64,000 bases of DNA from Roseivivax marinus (lineage in GTDB: Bacteria; Pseudomonadota; Alphaproteobacteria; Rhodobacterales; Rhodobacteraceae): NCBI RefSeq assembly GCF_900109705.1, contig NZ_FOAI01000005.1, positions 1 to 64,000 of the forward strand. The letters run 5' to 3'. This document shows, piece after piece, positions 26,693 to 35,838 of the stretch (positions are counted from its first letter, which is position 1; every line of letters starts with the position of its first letter). The translations under genes and the position numbers were made by a program. The notes beneath the pieces are model-generated. The model made no database searches. It had not been told where the DNA came from and saw only the letters and a program-made list of their open reading frames with translations.

Positions 26693-27748
26693 TTGGCTAC
26701 GATTTTCGATCTTATCGAAGTTACCGATATCTCACAGCACACGACGTATTCGGAAGCCAATGGCAACCTGATCGGCGTGGTCGACGGTGCGGTATCGAGT
26801 GAATTCGATGATGGCGAATTCGACGAGGGCGACGTCTTCACGCTTGGCGGGGAAACCTACAGGATCGACTTGATCCAGGAACCGTCCAGCAGCGGCCGCT
26901 TCACGCTTGGCGATGGCACCGATCGGAGTTTCAACCCGCAGAGCGAGGACAATCTCGACGTCATTTTTCTGACGGTGTCCAATGGGACGGAAACGCGTCA
27001 CTTCATCATTCCCAGCGACAGCTACGGCGATCTGAACTTCCAGGAAATACGAACCGGGGAATTGACCGACGTCGCGGGCAACGATGCCGCGCTCGTCTCC
27101 ACGCAGGACAACAATATCAACGTCGTGTGCTTCACCGGCGGGACCATGATCTCCCGCGGGGAGGGCGTCGAGACGCCGATCCAGGAGCTTTCGATCGGCC
27201 AGCTTGTCGAAACACTCGACCACGGAATGCAGCCGATCCGGTGGATCGGGCGGCGGACGCTGAACGTGCCGACGATGCTCTGTCATCCGCGCCTGCGTCC
27301 GGTGCGAATACCGGCAGGTGCGCTGTCGGCCGGGGTGCCCTCGCGCGATCTTTGCGTTTCTCCGCAACACCGTATCCTGGTGCGCTCGCGCATCGCGCGT
27401 CGGATGTTCGGCGCCGACGAGGTCCTCGTCGCGGCGCGCCACCTGGTCGGCGTCAACGGTATCGAGGTCGACAATTCCGCCTGGTCCGTCACCTATGTCC
27501 ACCTGCTGTTCGACAATCACGAGGTCATATTCGCTGACGGGACCCCGTGCGAGAGCCTGTTTCTGGGTTCGCAAAGCACGGTCACGCTGGGCTCGGCGCA
27601 GATGGACGAGATCGAGAAGATCTTGGACGGCGAGCCAGATGCGCTGACGATGCCGGGGACCCTGCGGCCCTTCGCCTGCGGAAAACGAGCAAGGAAATTG
27701 GCGGCGCGTCATCGTCGGAATCTCAAGCCCCTGATCGAGGCGCCCTGA
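26693..27748 (+). CDS. Hint-domain protein (non-splicing intein-like)
   Basis: 351 residues. A beta-rich N-terminal part of about 140 residues is followed by a Hint_2-type domain starting at VVCFTGGTMI, with the N-terminal catalytic Cys, then IQELSIGQLVETLDHGMQPIRW and CVSPQHRILV. There is no C-terminal splice junction followed by an extein. The domain probably self-cleaves at its N-side Cys, as bacterial Hint proteins attached to surface or RTX proteins do. The TTG start (MATIFDL) has no good ribosome site. Common in Rhodobacterales, function unknown. Confidence 0.72.
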   Translation: MATIFDLIEVTDISQHTTYSEANGNLIGVVDGAVSSEFDDGEFDEGDVFTLGGETYRIDLIQEPSSSGRFTLGDGTDRSFNPQSEDNLDVIFLTVSNGTETRHFIIPSDSYGDLNFQEIRTGELTDVAGNDAALVSTQDNNINVVCFTGGTMISRGEGVETPIQELSIGQLVETLDHGMQPIRWIGRRTLNVPTMLCHPRLRPVRIPAGALSAGVPSRDLCVSPQHRILVRSRIARRMFGADEVLVAARHLVGVNGIEVDNSAWSVTYVHLLFDNHEVIFADGTPCESLFLGSQSTVTLGSAQMDEIEKILDGEPDALTMPGTLRPFACGKRARKLAARHRRNLKPLIEAP

Positions 27749-27990
27749 GACTGCCGTGACCCGGCCAATGGCCGGAATGCGGTCCTCGTCTATCGCGAAC
27801 CTCAACGCGGCCAGCTCCGCACCTCTTTCCTTCGCGTCGTGCGCCGTTTGACGGCGCTGACCCTGTTGGCCTCAGTTGCGGGTCGTCGGTCCCGTGGAAG
27901 CCACGGAATTCTCGGCAACCGGCTGGCGCGGTGTTCCCAATATGTTCCAGATTGGTTAACGTGCGCTCAGTCAGTGCAGAGGGACGGGCC

Positions 27991-30036
27991 ATGACGACGG
28001 CGGACTACCTGGACACGCTCAACGAGAACCAGCGCGCCGCGGCCGTGTATGGCGCCGACGGGGCCGTTCCGCCGCCGCCGCTCCTCGTGATCGCGGGGGC
28101 CGGGTCCGGAAAGACGAGCACGCTCGCGCATCGGGTCGCGCACCTGATCGTCACCGGGGCGGACCCCCGGCGCATCTTGCTGATGACCTTCTCGCGCCGC
28201 GCGGCGACCGAGCTGACCCGGCGGGTGGAGCGGATCACCGCCCGGGCGCTCGGCACCGGGATCGCGGCCGAGGCTCTGCTCTGGGCCGGCACGTTCCACG
28301 GGATCGGTGCGCGCATCCTGCGCGAGAACGCGCCCGCCATCGGTCTCAATCCCGACTTCTCGATCCATGACCGGGAGGACAGTGCCGACCTCATGAACCT
28401 CTGCCGGCACGGGCAAGGACTGTCGAACACCGCGAGCCGCTTTCCGACGAAGGCCACATGCCTCGCGATCTACTCGCGCACCGTCAATTCCGAGGCGCCG
28501 CTGGGCGACGTCCTGCGCGATCACTTCCCGTGGGCCGCGGCGTGGGAGGCAGAGCTGAAGCGTCTCTTCGGCGCTTACGTCACGGCGAAGCAGGAGCAGA
28601 ACGTGCTCGACTACGACGACCTTCTGCTGGCGTGGGCGCAGGTCATGGCCGATCCCGACTTCGCATCGCATGTCGGCGCCGCTTGGGATCACGTGTTGAT
28701 CGACGAGTATCAGGACACCAACAGGCTGCAGGCCCGCATCCTCATGGCGCTGAAGCCCGGCGGGCGGGGGCTGACCGTGGTCGGCGATGACGCCCAGTCG
28801 ATATACGCTTTTCGCGCCGCGACAGTCCGCAACATCCTCGACTTCCCGGCCAGCTTCTCGCCGCCCGCGGATGTCATCACGCTCGACCGCAATTACCGTT
28901 CGACCCAGCCGATCCTCGCCGCGGCCAACGCCGTCATCGGGGAGGCGCGCGAACGGTTTACCAAGGACCTCTGGACGGAACGGGCCTCGGCCGAGAAGCC
29001 GCGTCTCGTCACCTACGCGACGGAGGGGGACCAGGCCCGCCACATCGTCGACAGCGTGCTTGCGGACCGCGAGACCGGGACGCCGCTCAAGGAGCAGGCG
29101 GTGCTGTTCCGCACGTCGAGCCACTCGGCGCAGTTGGAGGCCGAGCTGACGCGCCGCAACGTGCCCTACGTGAAATTCGGCGGGCTGAAGTTTCTCGACA
29201 GCGCGCATGTGAAGGACGTGCTGGCGGTTCTGCGCCTTGTTCAGAACCCGCGCGACCGCGTGGCGGGCTTCCGGGTGCTGCAGCTCATTCCCGGGGTGGG
29301 ACCGAAAGCCGCCGCGAATGTTCTGGACGCGCTCGATCTGGCCGCCGACCCGCGCGCGGCGCTGGCCGAGGTCGCGCCGCCGCCGCGCGCCGGCGCAGAC
29401 TGGCCCGCCTTCGTCGAGGCGATGACGACCGACGCGCCGTGGCCTGCCGCGCTCGGGCTTGCCAGGGCGTGGTACGACCCGCACCTCGATCGTGTGCACG
29501 AGGATGCGGAGGCCCGGCGCGGGGATCTCGCCCAGCTCGAGCAGATCGCCATCGGCTATCCCTCGGCCAAGGCTTTCCTGACCGAGCTCACTCTCGATCC
29601 GCCGGACGCCACCAGCGACCAGGCCGGCGTGCCCCTGAAGGACGAGGACTACCTGATCCTGTCGACGATACATTCGGCGAAGGGGCAGGAGTGGCGCTCG
29701 GTCCATGTGCTGAACTGCGTGGACGGCTGCATCCCCTCGGACCTCGGCACCGGCACGACCGAGGACGTCGAGGAAGAGCGACGCCTGCTCTACGTCGCGA
29801 TGACGCGCGCGAAGGATCGGCTGACGCTGGGAGTGCCGCTGCGCTTCTACGTCACCAACCAGGCGCGCAACGGGGACCGACACGTCTATGCGCTTCGGAC
29901 CCGCTTCATCCCGACGTCGATCCTGGGCCACTTCGAAGCGACCCACTGGTCGCCGCTGCAAGCCGGTCAACAACCGCGTCCGGCCCCGGCGCCGATCGAC
30001 GTCGCGGCGCAGATGCGGAACATGTGGGCGGACTAG
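27991..30036 (+). CDS. UvrD/PcrA-like superfamily 1 DNA helicase
   Basis: 681 residues with all SF1A motifs: Q-motif LNENQRAAA, motif I GAGSGKTSTL, Ia FSRRAATEL, II IDEYQDTN, III VVGDDAQSIYAFR, IV LDRNYRST, V TIHSAKGQEWRSVHVLN and VI LYVAMTRAKDRL. A 3'-5' helicase acting in repair or recombination. Shorter C-terminus than UvrD proper, so it is likely the additional helicase many Rhodobacterales carry. ATG 27991 follows GAGGGACGGGCC. Confidence 0.88.
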   Translation: MTTADYLDTLNENQRAAAVYGADGAVPPPPLLVIAGAGSGKTSTLAHRVAHLIVTGADPRRILLMTFSRRAATELTRRVERITARALGTGIAAEALLWAGTFHGIGARILRENAPAIGLNPDFSIHDREDSADLMNLCRHGQGLSNTASRFPTKATCLAIYSRTVNSEAPLGDVLRDHFPWAAAWEAELKRLFGAYVTAKQEQNVLDYDDLLLAWAQVMADPDFASHVGAAWDHVLIDEYQDTNRLQARILMALKPGGRGLTVVGDDAQSIYAFRAATVRNILDFPASFSPPADVITLDRNYRSTQPILAAANAVIGEARERFTKDLWTERASAEKPRLVTYATEGDQARHIVDSVLADRETGTPLKEQAVLFRTSSHSAQLEAELTRRNVPYVKFGGLKFLDSAHVKDVLAVLRLVQNPRDRVAGFRVLQLIPGVGPKAAANVLDALDLAADPRAALAEVAPPPRAGADWPAFVEAMTTDAPWPAALGLARAWYDPHLDRVHEDAEARRGDLAQLEQIAIGYPSAKAFLTELTLDPPDATSDQAGVPLKDEDYLILSTIHSAKGQEWRSVHVLNCVDGCIPSDLGTGTTEDVEEERRLLYVAMTRAKDRLTLGVPLRFYVTNQARNGDRHVYALRTRFIPTSILGHFEATHWSPLQAGQQPRPAPAPIDVAAQMRNMWAD

Positions 30037-30073
30037 GGCAGGGCGCTTAGGTGATACCCCGACAACCGGAGGG

Positions 30074-30610
30074 TCACTCCGGATGGATGTCCCGCGGCGT
30101 GCATCCGGCGTCGAGCACCACGGCGATCCAGTTCACATCTACCGGGCGCCCCTGTTCCGCCAGCCATGCCTCTTGCAGCCGGTAGGCCGGCAGCTCTTGC
30201 GCGGCCGGACAGTACCAATGATGCGGCGCCTGGCGGTGATGAACGAGCTCGTGCAGCAGCACGGCGACATCGCCGGCCTCGCGCGGGTCCCAAGGGCGCA
30301 CCAGAAGGATCTCGGAGCGCTCCGGGTCGTAGAGCCCGCGAAGGCGTCCGCGCTGGAAGCTCGCGGTCACACCTTGCCGCGCCGCCGCTTGCCATTCGCT
30401 CAGGAGACGAACGCGCGGGGGCGTCGCGCGTCGCGGCAGGTCCGCTCGTGAATCGAGCCAGCGCTCGAGCGCGCCGACCAGTGCGGACATGCTGTCGGCC
30501 TGTTGCCAGTCGGTGGTTGGCTGCAGTGTTGCGGACTCCGCGCGCGGCAGCGTCGGGCACGCGAGAGAGAGGGCCGCGGCGAGGGCCACGGCGAAACGGG
30601 AGCGGTGCAT
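30074..30610 (-). CDS. Exported protein with HExxH motif (DUF6647-like)
   Basis: 178 residues with signal peptide (ALAAALSLACPTLPRAES). Contains VLLHELVHHRQ, a zincin-like HExxH, and paired Cys residues (WYCPAAQEL, DAGCTPRDI) that could form a disulphide. No downstream Glu ligand is certain, so protease activity is only possible. Resembles small uncharacterised alphaproteobacterial proteins. Convergent with the helicase and divergent from a LysR gene. Confidence 0.65.
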   Translation of the reverse strand: MHRSRFAVALAAALSLACPTLPRAESATLQPTTDWQQADSMSALVGALERWLDSRADLPRRATPPRVRLLSEWQAAARQGVTASFQRGRLRGLYDPERSEILLVRPWDPREAGDVAVLLHELVHHRQAPHHWYCPAAQELPAYRLQEAWLAEQGRPVDVNWIAVVLDAGCTPRDIHPE

Positions 30611-30722
30611 CGGTCCCTCCGGTGCGTGATTTTGAGAAATGGTCCCTCGATGTTACGCTGGGGCAACCACGGCACCGAACGATCGCTTTTCAGGCTCGCG
30701 TGAGCCCAGTTCAGGCAGACAG

Positions 30723-31634
30723 ATGGGACGCAAGCTTCCGCCTTTCGCAGCCGTCCGCGCCTTCGAGGCCACCGCACGGCACATGTCCGTCAAATCCGCG
30801 GCGGACGAGCTCTGCCTGACGCCATCGGCGGTCAGCCACCAGATCAAGGCGCTGGAAGGCTTTCTCGACACGCAATTGTTCGAACGCTCTGGCAACCGGA
30901 TCGCGCTGACCCTCACGGGCGAGGCCTATGCCGGGAAGCTGACCCATCTGCTGGACGCATTCCTCGAGGAGACGGACGCCGTGCGTGATGCGCCACGCAC
31001 CCTGCGCGTCCTCTCCACGCCGGGCTTCGCGGCGCGCTGGCTGGTGCCCCGGCTGCCCGGGCTCGACTTCGGCCGCGACATCCGGCTCCGGGTCTCGAAC
31101 GGAGCGCCGTCTCTCGACTTCGCCACGAATGACGCGGACGTGGTGATCCAGTGGTCGGACCGCCCGACGCCCGGTCTGCGCGTCGAGCCGCTGATGGCGT
31201 CGGGGCGGTATCCGGTCATCTCTCCAGCCCTGCGCGAACGCGAGAACGTGCGTACGCCGGAGGACCTCCTGAGGCTCACGCTGTTCTATGACGAGACGGA
31301 CGATGCCTGGGCCGAATGGTTCGCCGAGGCGGGCCTGGCCGGGGTCGACTTGCCGCGGGGGCCGACCTTCCCGAACTGCGAGCTGGCCACGACGATGGTC
31401 GAGCAGCATCAGGGCGTCTCGCTGGCCTACGACGCTGTGGTGCGCGGCACCATCGCCTCGGGCCGGCTGGAGCGCCTCTTCGACGTGACCACGATGCCCA
31501 TGTCGATCTACGCGATAGCCACCCCCGAAGCCCATGCGGATGACGCGCTGGTCGTCGCCTTCCGCGAGTGGCTGCGGGCCGAAGCCGAGGCGGAAGGCGT
31601 GGTGCCTGAGCGGCTGCCGCACGCGGCGGAATAG
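30723..31634 (+). CDS. LysR-family regulator, GcvA-like
   Basis: 303 residues. HTH at about 20-45 (MSVKSAADELCLTPSAVSHQ) and a substrate-binding domain containing LRVLSTPGFAARWLVPRL and DADVVIQWSD, typical of the GcvA/AmpR branch. Target unknown: the adjacent divergent HExxH gene is the first candidate. Confidence 0.85.
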   Translation: MGRKLPPFAAVRAFEATARHMSVKSAADELCLTPSAVSHQIKALEGFLDTQLFERSGNRIALTLTGEAYAGKLTHLLDAFLEETDAVRDAPRTLRVLSTPGFAARWLVPRLPGLDFGRDIRLRVSNGAPSLDFATNDADVVIQWSDRPTPGLRVEPLMASGRYPVISPALRERENVRTPEDLLRLTLFYDETDDAWAEWFAEAGLAGVDLPRGPTFPNCELATTMVEQHQGVSLAYDAVVRGTIASGRLERLFDVTTMPMSIYAIATPEAHADDALVVAFREWLRAEAEAEGVVPERLPHAAE

Positions 31635-31696
31635 GTCCGTCAGCGGGCGGTCATTCCGGCCGAACCGGCATGGCGTCCCGGCCGACACCGGACGCG

Positions 31697-33304
31697 TTAC
31701 CGCTCGGCAAGGATAGCCTCGAACTCGGTGAGGATGCGAAGATACTCCGGGTCGTGATCCCAGGACGGCAACCCGTCGAGAAGCACGTCGGTCGTAAGTC
31801 CCGGATGGGCCGCGAGCCATTTCCGCCCGGCTTCCACCGCGCGTTCGCGTTCGCCCATCAGCCAGAGCGTTCCGAACAGCATGCGGTAGGCCCAATGCGC
31901 CTTCGGGGCGGCGCGCATGCCTTTCTCGATCAGCACCACGGCGTCGTCGAAGCGGCGCAGGGCGCGCATCGCGGCGGACCTCCCGAAGTCGATATTGAAC
32001 ATGAACGGGTCGAGAGGGCTCAGGTCTTCGGCCCGGTCGAACGCCGCAAGCGCCTCTTCGTGGCGGCCCCGGTACACGGCCGCCCAGCCGAGCCGCAACC
32101 AGCCCCACGCGTTGTTCGGATCGAGGTCGAGCGCGCGCCGCGCCAGGTCTTCGGACGAGGCGAAATCCCGCAGGGCCAGCGCGGCCGCGGCGCTGAGCGC
32201 CGTGAGCGTCGAGGAATGCTCCTGTGCGCGCGGCAGGGCCTTCTCGTAGGCGGCGCGGCTCGACGCGCGCGCCTCCTCCGGGGATAGGGTCCAGAGATAG
32301 CAGCACTCCTGTGCATGGCACCACGCCTTCATGGCGAGCGCATGTGCCGAGTCCGGATCGCGCACGACCGCCCGGTCGAGCAGGTAGAGAGCGCGCCTGT
32401 TCTCGTTCGGATCGTGGACCCAGAAGTGGGGCAGGGCTGTCAGGAGCAACTCGTAGGCACTGCGGACCTCGGGAGCATGCCGCCGGGCGCGCAGGATCTC
32501 GGCCGCGCGCAGGTTGGGCGAGAGTTGCCCCGCCACGTGGGTGGCGACGCGATCCTGAAGATCGAAAAGGTCGTCGAGGCGGTCGTCGAACCGGTCGGCC
32601 CAGCGGGTACGTCCGTCGTCGCCATCGACCAGTTGCAGGGAAATGCGCACCCGGTCTCCGGCGCGCTGCACGGAGCCCTCGAGCAGGTAGGTCGCCCCGA
32701 GGCATGCGGCCATTTCCGGCAGCGAGGTCGCCGTGCCCCGCAGCATGAATGTCGACTGGCGCGCGATGACATCGAAGTCCCGGCTTCGGCTCAGCGCCCC
32801 CGTGATTTCTTCCACGATGCCGTCGGCGAACATGTCGCTCGTGCTCGCTCCGATCTCTTCGAACGGAAGAACCGCAAGGACGGGACGCTCGGTCGGCGCG
32901 GCGGGCGCCGCCGGCGTGGGGAGGGACCCGCGCGCCTGCCGTTGGTCCCGAAGCCACTCCTCGAAGCCTTCGGAGGCAAGGTCGAAGCCGCTCAGAAACG
33001 GCGCGGGGCCCATGCGCACCTCGACGGCATCGGGATCGAGCCAGACCATCTGCCGGTTGGCGCCCATCGCCGCGCCCAGCGTCTTTCGGAGCACGGACAG
33101 TTCCTGACGAAGCGAAGCGCGTGCCTGTGCCTCGCTGCGGTCCGACCACAGCAGATCGGCGATCGCGGTCCGCTCGGCCCGCATTCCCGATTGGCACGCA
33201 AGATAGGCCAGAAGCCCCTGCGCCCGTCGGCTGAGCCCGTCCATGACCACGTCGTCGCGCTCGGCGCGGAAAGGGCCTGACAGGTGCAAGACGATGTGGC
33301 GCAT
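31697..33304 (-). CDS. SARP-type regulator with TolB-like and TPR domains
   Basis: 535 residues. N-terminal OmpR/BTAD-like winged helix (SRRAQGLLAYLACQSG; RTAIADLLWSDRSEAQARAS; LRQELSVLRKTLG), then a TolB-like segment of the adenylate-cyclase-associated type (LAVLPFEEIGASTSDMFADG, IVEEITGALSR), then TPR-like helices to the end (about 330-535). A cytoplasmic transcription factor of unknown signal; such architectures are common in Rhizobiales and Rhodobacterales. Divergent from a DUF1127 gene. Confidence 0.8.
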   Translation of the reverse strand: MRHIVLHLSGPFRAERDDVVMDGLSRRAQGLLAYLACQSGMRAERTAIADLLWSDRSEAQARASLRQELSVLRKTLGAAMGANRQMVWLDPDAVEVRMGPAPFLSGFDLASEGFEEWLRDQRQARGSLPTPAAPAAPTERPVLAVLPFEEIGASTSDMFADGIVEEITGALSRSRDFDVIARQSTFMLRGTATSLPEMAACLGATYLLEGSVQRAGDRVRISLQLVDGDDGRTRWADRFDDRLDDLFDLQDRVATHVAGQLSPNLRAAEILRARRHAPEVRSAYELLLTALPHFWVHDPNENRRALYLLDRAVVRDPDSAHALAMKAWCHAQECCYLWTLSPEEARASSRAAYEKALPRAQEHSSTLTALSAAAALALRDFASSEDLARRALDLDPNNAWGWLRLGWAAVYRGRHEEALAAFDRAEDLSPLDPFMFNIDFGRSAAMRALRRFDDAVVLIEKGMRAAPKAHWAYRMLFGTLWLMGERERAVEAGRKWLAAHPGLTTDVLLDGLPSWDHDPEYLRILTEFEAILAER

Positions 33305-33464
33305 TCCGGACCCGAACGGTGTTGGGGCGCATTCTTGCGCAGCGAGAGAACGATTTTACGGAAGTATTGCACGCCACAGCAGTCGTGTGGCCCGGAAATT
33401 GCGCTGTTCTTGCGGCGCCTGCGGAAGGTGGAGCCATCGAAACGCTTTCAGGGGAGGCACCACG

Positions 33465-33683
33465 ATGGCTCGAGTTTCCGCACTTTTCGTCCCGACTTTC
33501 GTCAATCCGCTTTCAGCGCTTCTGCATCGCCTGCAGAGACATCACCGCGCACGCCGCGATGCCCGGATCCTCGACGCGCTTCCGCGTGAACGGCTCGAGG
33601 ATATCGGAATTGCGCCGCGCAGCGAAGCGAACCGCCGGCACAGCGGCGAAAGCGCACCGGTCCCTCGCGCGCAGCGCTGGTGA
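33465..33683 (+). CDS. Small DUF1127 protein
   Basis: 72 residues. C-terminal DUF1127 region ARILDALPRERLEDIGIAPR, an Arg-rich short domain. Relatives are RNA-binding or stress-related small proteins in alphaproteobacteria. ATG 33465 has GGGGAGG 8 nt upstream. Followed by a G+C-rich hairpin at 33693-33713. Confidence 0.75.
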   Translation: MARVSALFVPTFVNPLSALLHRLQRHHRARRDARILDALPRERLEDIGIAPRSEANRRHSGESAPVPRAQRW

Positions 33684-34101
33684 CGGTTGGGTCCGGGGGC
33701 ACGGCGCCCCCGGTGAGCCTCGGTAGTCCCGAGGTTGCATCGCACATGGGTCCTCCGACGCCATCCTGCGAGCGGCGGCCCTTACGGCTCCTCAACGTGG
33801 TCGGCAGGCGTTTCCGCGGAAGCATATCGCGTGTGGAATTGAATACGCGCGGACGGGGGCTATGTATGTGAGTACACGTGTTCACCAGCTTCCGCCCGAA
33901 ACGGGTTCTGCACGACCGCGAACGTCACGACCTCTTCTGTTGCATCACGCGGTCGGGGCCTACCGGAAGCCTCCCACTGCTCTCGGCACGCCACGGAGAA
34001 TGATCGGGACCGGTTTCGGCTCGGCTGCGGCACGCCTGTGCGCGAGGTGCGGAAGCGGTCGGAGCGTGGACATGATCGAACGAACAACAAGAGGAACTGC
34101 A
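33684..34101. other. 418-bp intergenic stretch
   Basis: No supported gene. The hairpin CCGGGGGC-N5-GCCCCCGG at 33693-33713, 10 nt after the DUF1127 stop, is a candidate terminator without a T-tract. The rest is featureless leader of the next small gene. Confidence 0.5.
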
Positions 34102-34329
34102 ATGAGCTCGAAAAAGTCCGTGCCCGGCCCGTCCAAATCCGAATTGCGCCACGAGCAGACCAACACCATTGCCAGGGAGATCATCGCGCAGGAAACCCGT
34201 GCACGTGACGAAAAGACCGCACGGCTCCGCGCAGCACGTCTGGCGCGCGACGCTGCGGAGCGTGCGCAGTCGCAGGACGTGCCTGCCAAGACTCGCACGC
34301 CCGCGAAGAAAAAGACGGCCAAGGCCTGA
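34102..34329 (+). CDS. Small basic hypothetical protein
   Basis: 75 residues, rich in Lys, Arg and Ala. It is mainly one long helix (residues 12-55, SELRHEQTNTIAREIIAQET onward) with a Lys/Pro-rich tail (KTRTPAKKKTAKA). RBS AGAGGAAC precedes ATG 34102. The composition suggests nucleic-acid contact, but no family was recognised. Confidence 0.65.
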   Translation: MSSKKSVPGPSKSELRHEQTNTIAREIIAQETRARDEKTARLRAARLARDAAERAQSQDVPAKTRTPAKKKTAKA

Positions 34330-34761
34330 AGTTCGGCCCCTAGCACGTCGGTGCAAACGCAGCGGCGGGGTCGTGGTATAGTATCACGCTCCCGCCGCTT
34401 CGCTGCGTAGCTCTCAATCGTTCAGCAGAGTGAAGCGGGATCACTCCGCTTCCGCAGGACACCGGACGCCATCCGGTGGTCGGGACAAGGCATCGTTGCT
34501 GTACCGCTCGGGCAACGTGCCGTGTCTGTCGGCGCGTCGGAGGCAATCCGTTCATTCCGCTCCTCAAAGCCGCAGTGCCGGCTGATCCGGGCGCGCGTGC
34601 AGCGCACGGCGGTCCGCTGACGGAGGCGAGGTCCGCACCCGACTTCCACGAAATGTAGCCAAGTCTCCCGATGGCCTTAGGTGAAGGTTCCTGCGACGCG
34701 CAGTCCGCAGGACCTGTGGCGGGTCCCGTGAGCCGGGGGCCGACGAAACCGAACCGAGACC
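34330..34761. other. 432-bp stretch with long inverted repeats
   Basis: No clear gene. Contains the 9/9 inverted repeat 34361-34399 and a second hairpin GAAGCGG-N7-CCGCTTC at about 34432-34452. These could be terminators, an RNA or a decayed element. Confidence 0.45.
34361..34399. repeat. 9-bp inverted repeat with 21-nt spacer
   Basis: AGCGGCGGG (34361-34369) and CCCGCCGCT (34391-34399) are perfectly complementary; the spacer itself can pair weakly (GTGGTATAGTATCAC). Lies 30 nt after the small basic gene. No T-tract follows. Confidence 0.5.
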
Positions 34762-35229
34762 ATGAGCGGGGACGCCGAAGTGAAACTCGACCTGAACATT
34801 CCAGCTTCCATGCGTGGGTGCCGGACCACGCTCGACGCTCTTGACCACGCTGGTGGCGGTCACCGCGCACAGTCGATCCTGCGCTCCCTGCTCACGATCG
34901 TCACCCATGGTCTGCACCCTCGGGCCCAGCAGGATTTCTTCGAGAATTTCGTCTTCGACCCTCCGAGTGACGACCTGCCGACACAGGATGAGGGCGACAT
35001 TCATCTCAGCCTCGAGGTTGACGATGATCGGGTCGAGGCGGCCCGCGGGGATCTCGTGGACATGGCCTGCGATGGATCGGAGTGGATCCGGGCCGGCGGC
35101 GACGGAACCGCCGCAGCCGTGTTCGAGGTTCTTTGCGATATCCTTGAGGAGGGCCTGCCGGTCGCCGATCAGCAACCGCTTCTCGACGCCAACGTCGAGG
35201 ACGCGAGGCTTGCTGCCCGACTGGCCTAA
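34762..35229 (+). CDS. Doubtful hypothetical CDS, strand ambiguous
   Basis: 155 codons, ATG start, rich in Asp and Leu (EVDDDRVEAARGDLVDMACD), no recognised family and no good ribosome site. The opposite strand also has an open frame (34564-35175, TTG start, LLKDIAKNLEHGCGGSVAAG) with equal codon bias, so one of the two may be the shadow of the other, or neither may be real. Confidence 0.25.
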   Translation: MSGDAEVKLDLNIPASMRGCRTTLDALDHAGGGHRAQSILRSLLTIVTHGLHPRAQQDFFENFVFDPPSDDLPTQDEGDIHLSLEVDDDRVEAARGDLVDMACDGSEWIRAGGDGTAAAVFEVLCDILEEGLPVADQQPLLDANVEDARLAARLA

Positions 35230-35386
35230 AGCTTCGTTGCTCCAACGACCGCAAGCCGATGTTTCCGTGGCATGAACCGGCGCGGGCGAGGGTGCGGCGT
35301 CGGTCAGGACCTCAATTTGGCTGAAGAGATGTCCGGTCGGTCGCCACAGGCAGCCGCCGAAGACGGCCCTGTCCGGTAGCCTTGTC

Positions 35387-35752
35387 TCAGTAGATCACCG
35401 CGAAGAGTTCGACGGACAATGGCTCTTCCGGTATTGCCGCGCCGCGGGCGATCAGCCGGCCGTCGGCGCGCGTCAATTCCGCTATGATCTGGCGCGGGTT
35501 CGGACCCGCCTCGGGAAGGGAAAAGGCGAGCGCGGTGGACTTGCCGTCGCTCGGTAGGGTCGTCTCGGCGGGATCGACGTCCGCATCGCCCACGGGTTCG
35601 ACGAACACGCGGATCGTGCCTTCCGGGATCTCGGTGCCACCGGCAAAGGTGATTTCTCCGCTCAGCCCGGACGCGCAGGCGCTGCTGGCTCCGGCGAGCG
35701 GAAGCGCGGTCAGCCACCCGAGAAGACGACGGCGGGTCAGGTAAGTCTGCAT
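35387..35752 (-). CDS. Small exported hypothetical protein
   Basis: 121 residues. Twin-arginine-like start TRRRLLGWLTALPLAGASSA, then a beta-rich domain (SGEITFAGGTEIPEGTIRVF ... ALAFSLPEAG) vaguely like the YbaY/YscW lipoprotein fold. Function unknown. Lies 87 nt downstream of the RTX metalloprotease gene on the same strand. It could be an inhibitor or chaperone of that protease, but only position suggests this. Confidence 0.55.
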   Translation of the reverse strand: MQTYLTRRRLLGWLTALPLAGASSACASGLSGEITFAGGTEIPEGTIRVFVEPVGDADVDPAETTLPSDGKSTALAFSLPEAGPNPRQIIAELTRADGRLIARGAAIPEEPLSVELFAVIY

Positions 35753-35838
35753 CCGGGGGCCTTTTTGCCTGTCGCCGGTCCATCTCCGGGCCTTGGTAAA
35801 AGGGACGGGCGCCCGGAAGCGCCCGTCCATGGACCACA

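Noticed and set aside
27967-29973. Very long open frame antisense to the helicase gene
   Set aside because: Arg/Gly/Val-rich shadow of a G+C-rich gene whose forward translation has every SF1 helicase motif.
30711-33437. 908-codon minus-strand open frame across a LysR gene and the SARP-like gene
   Set aside because: It is a different frame of two clearly identified genes, is rich in Arg/Pro/Ala and has no domain resemblance.
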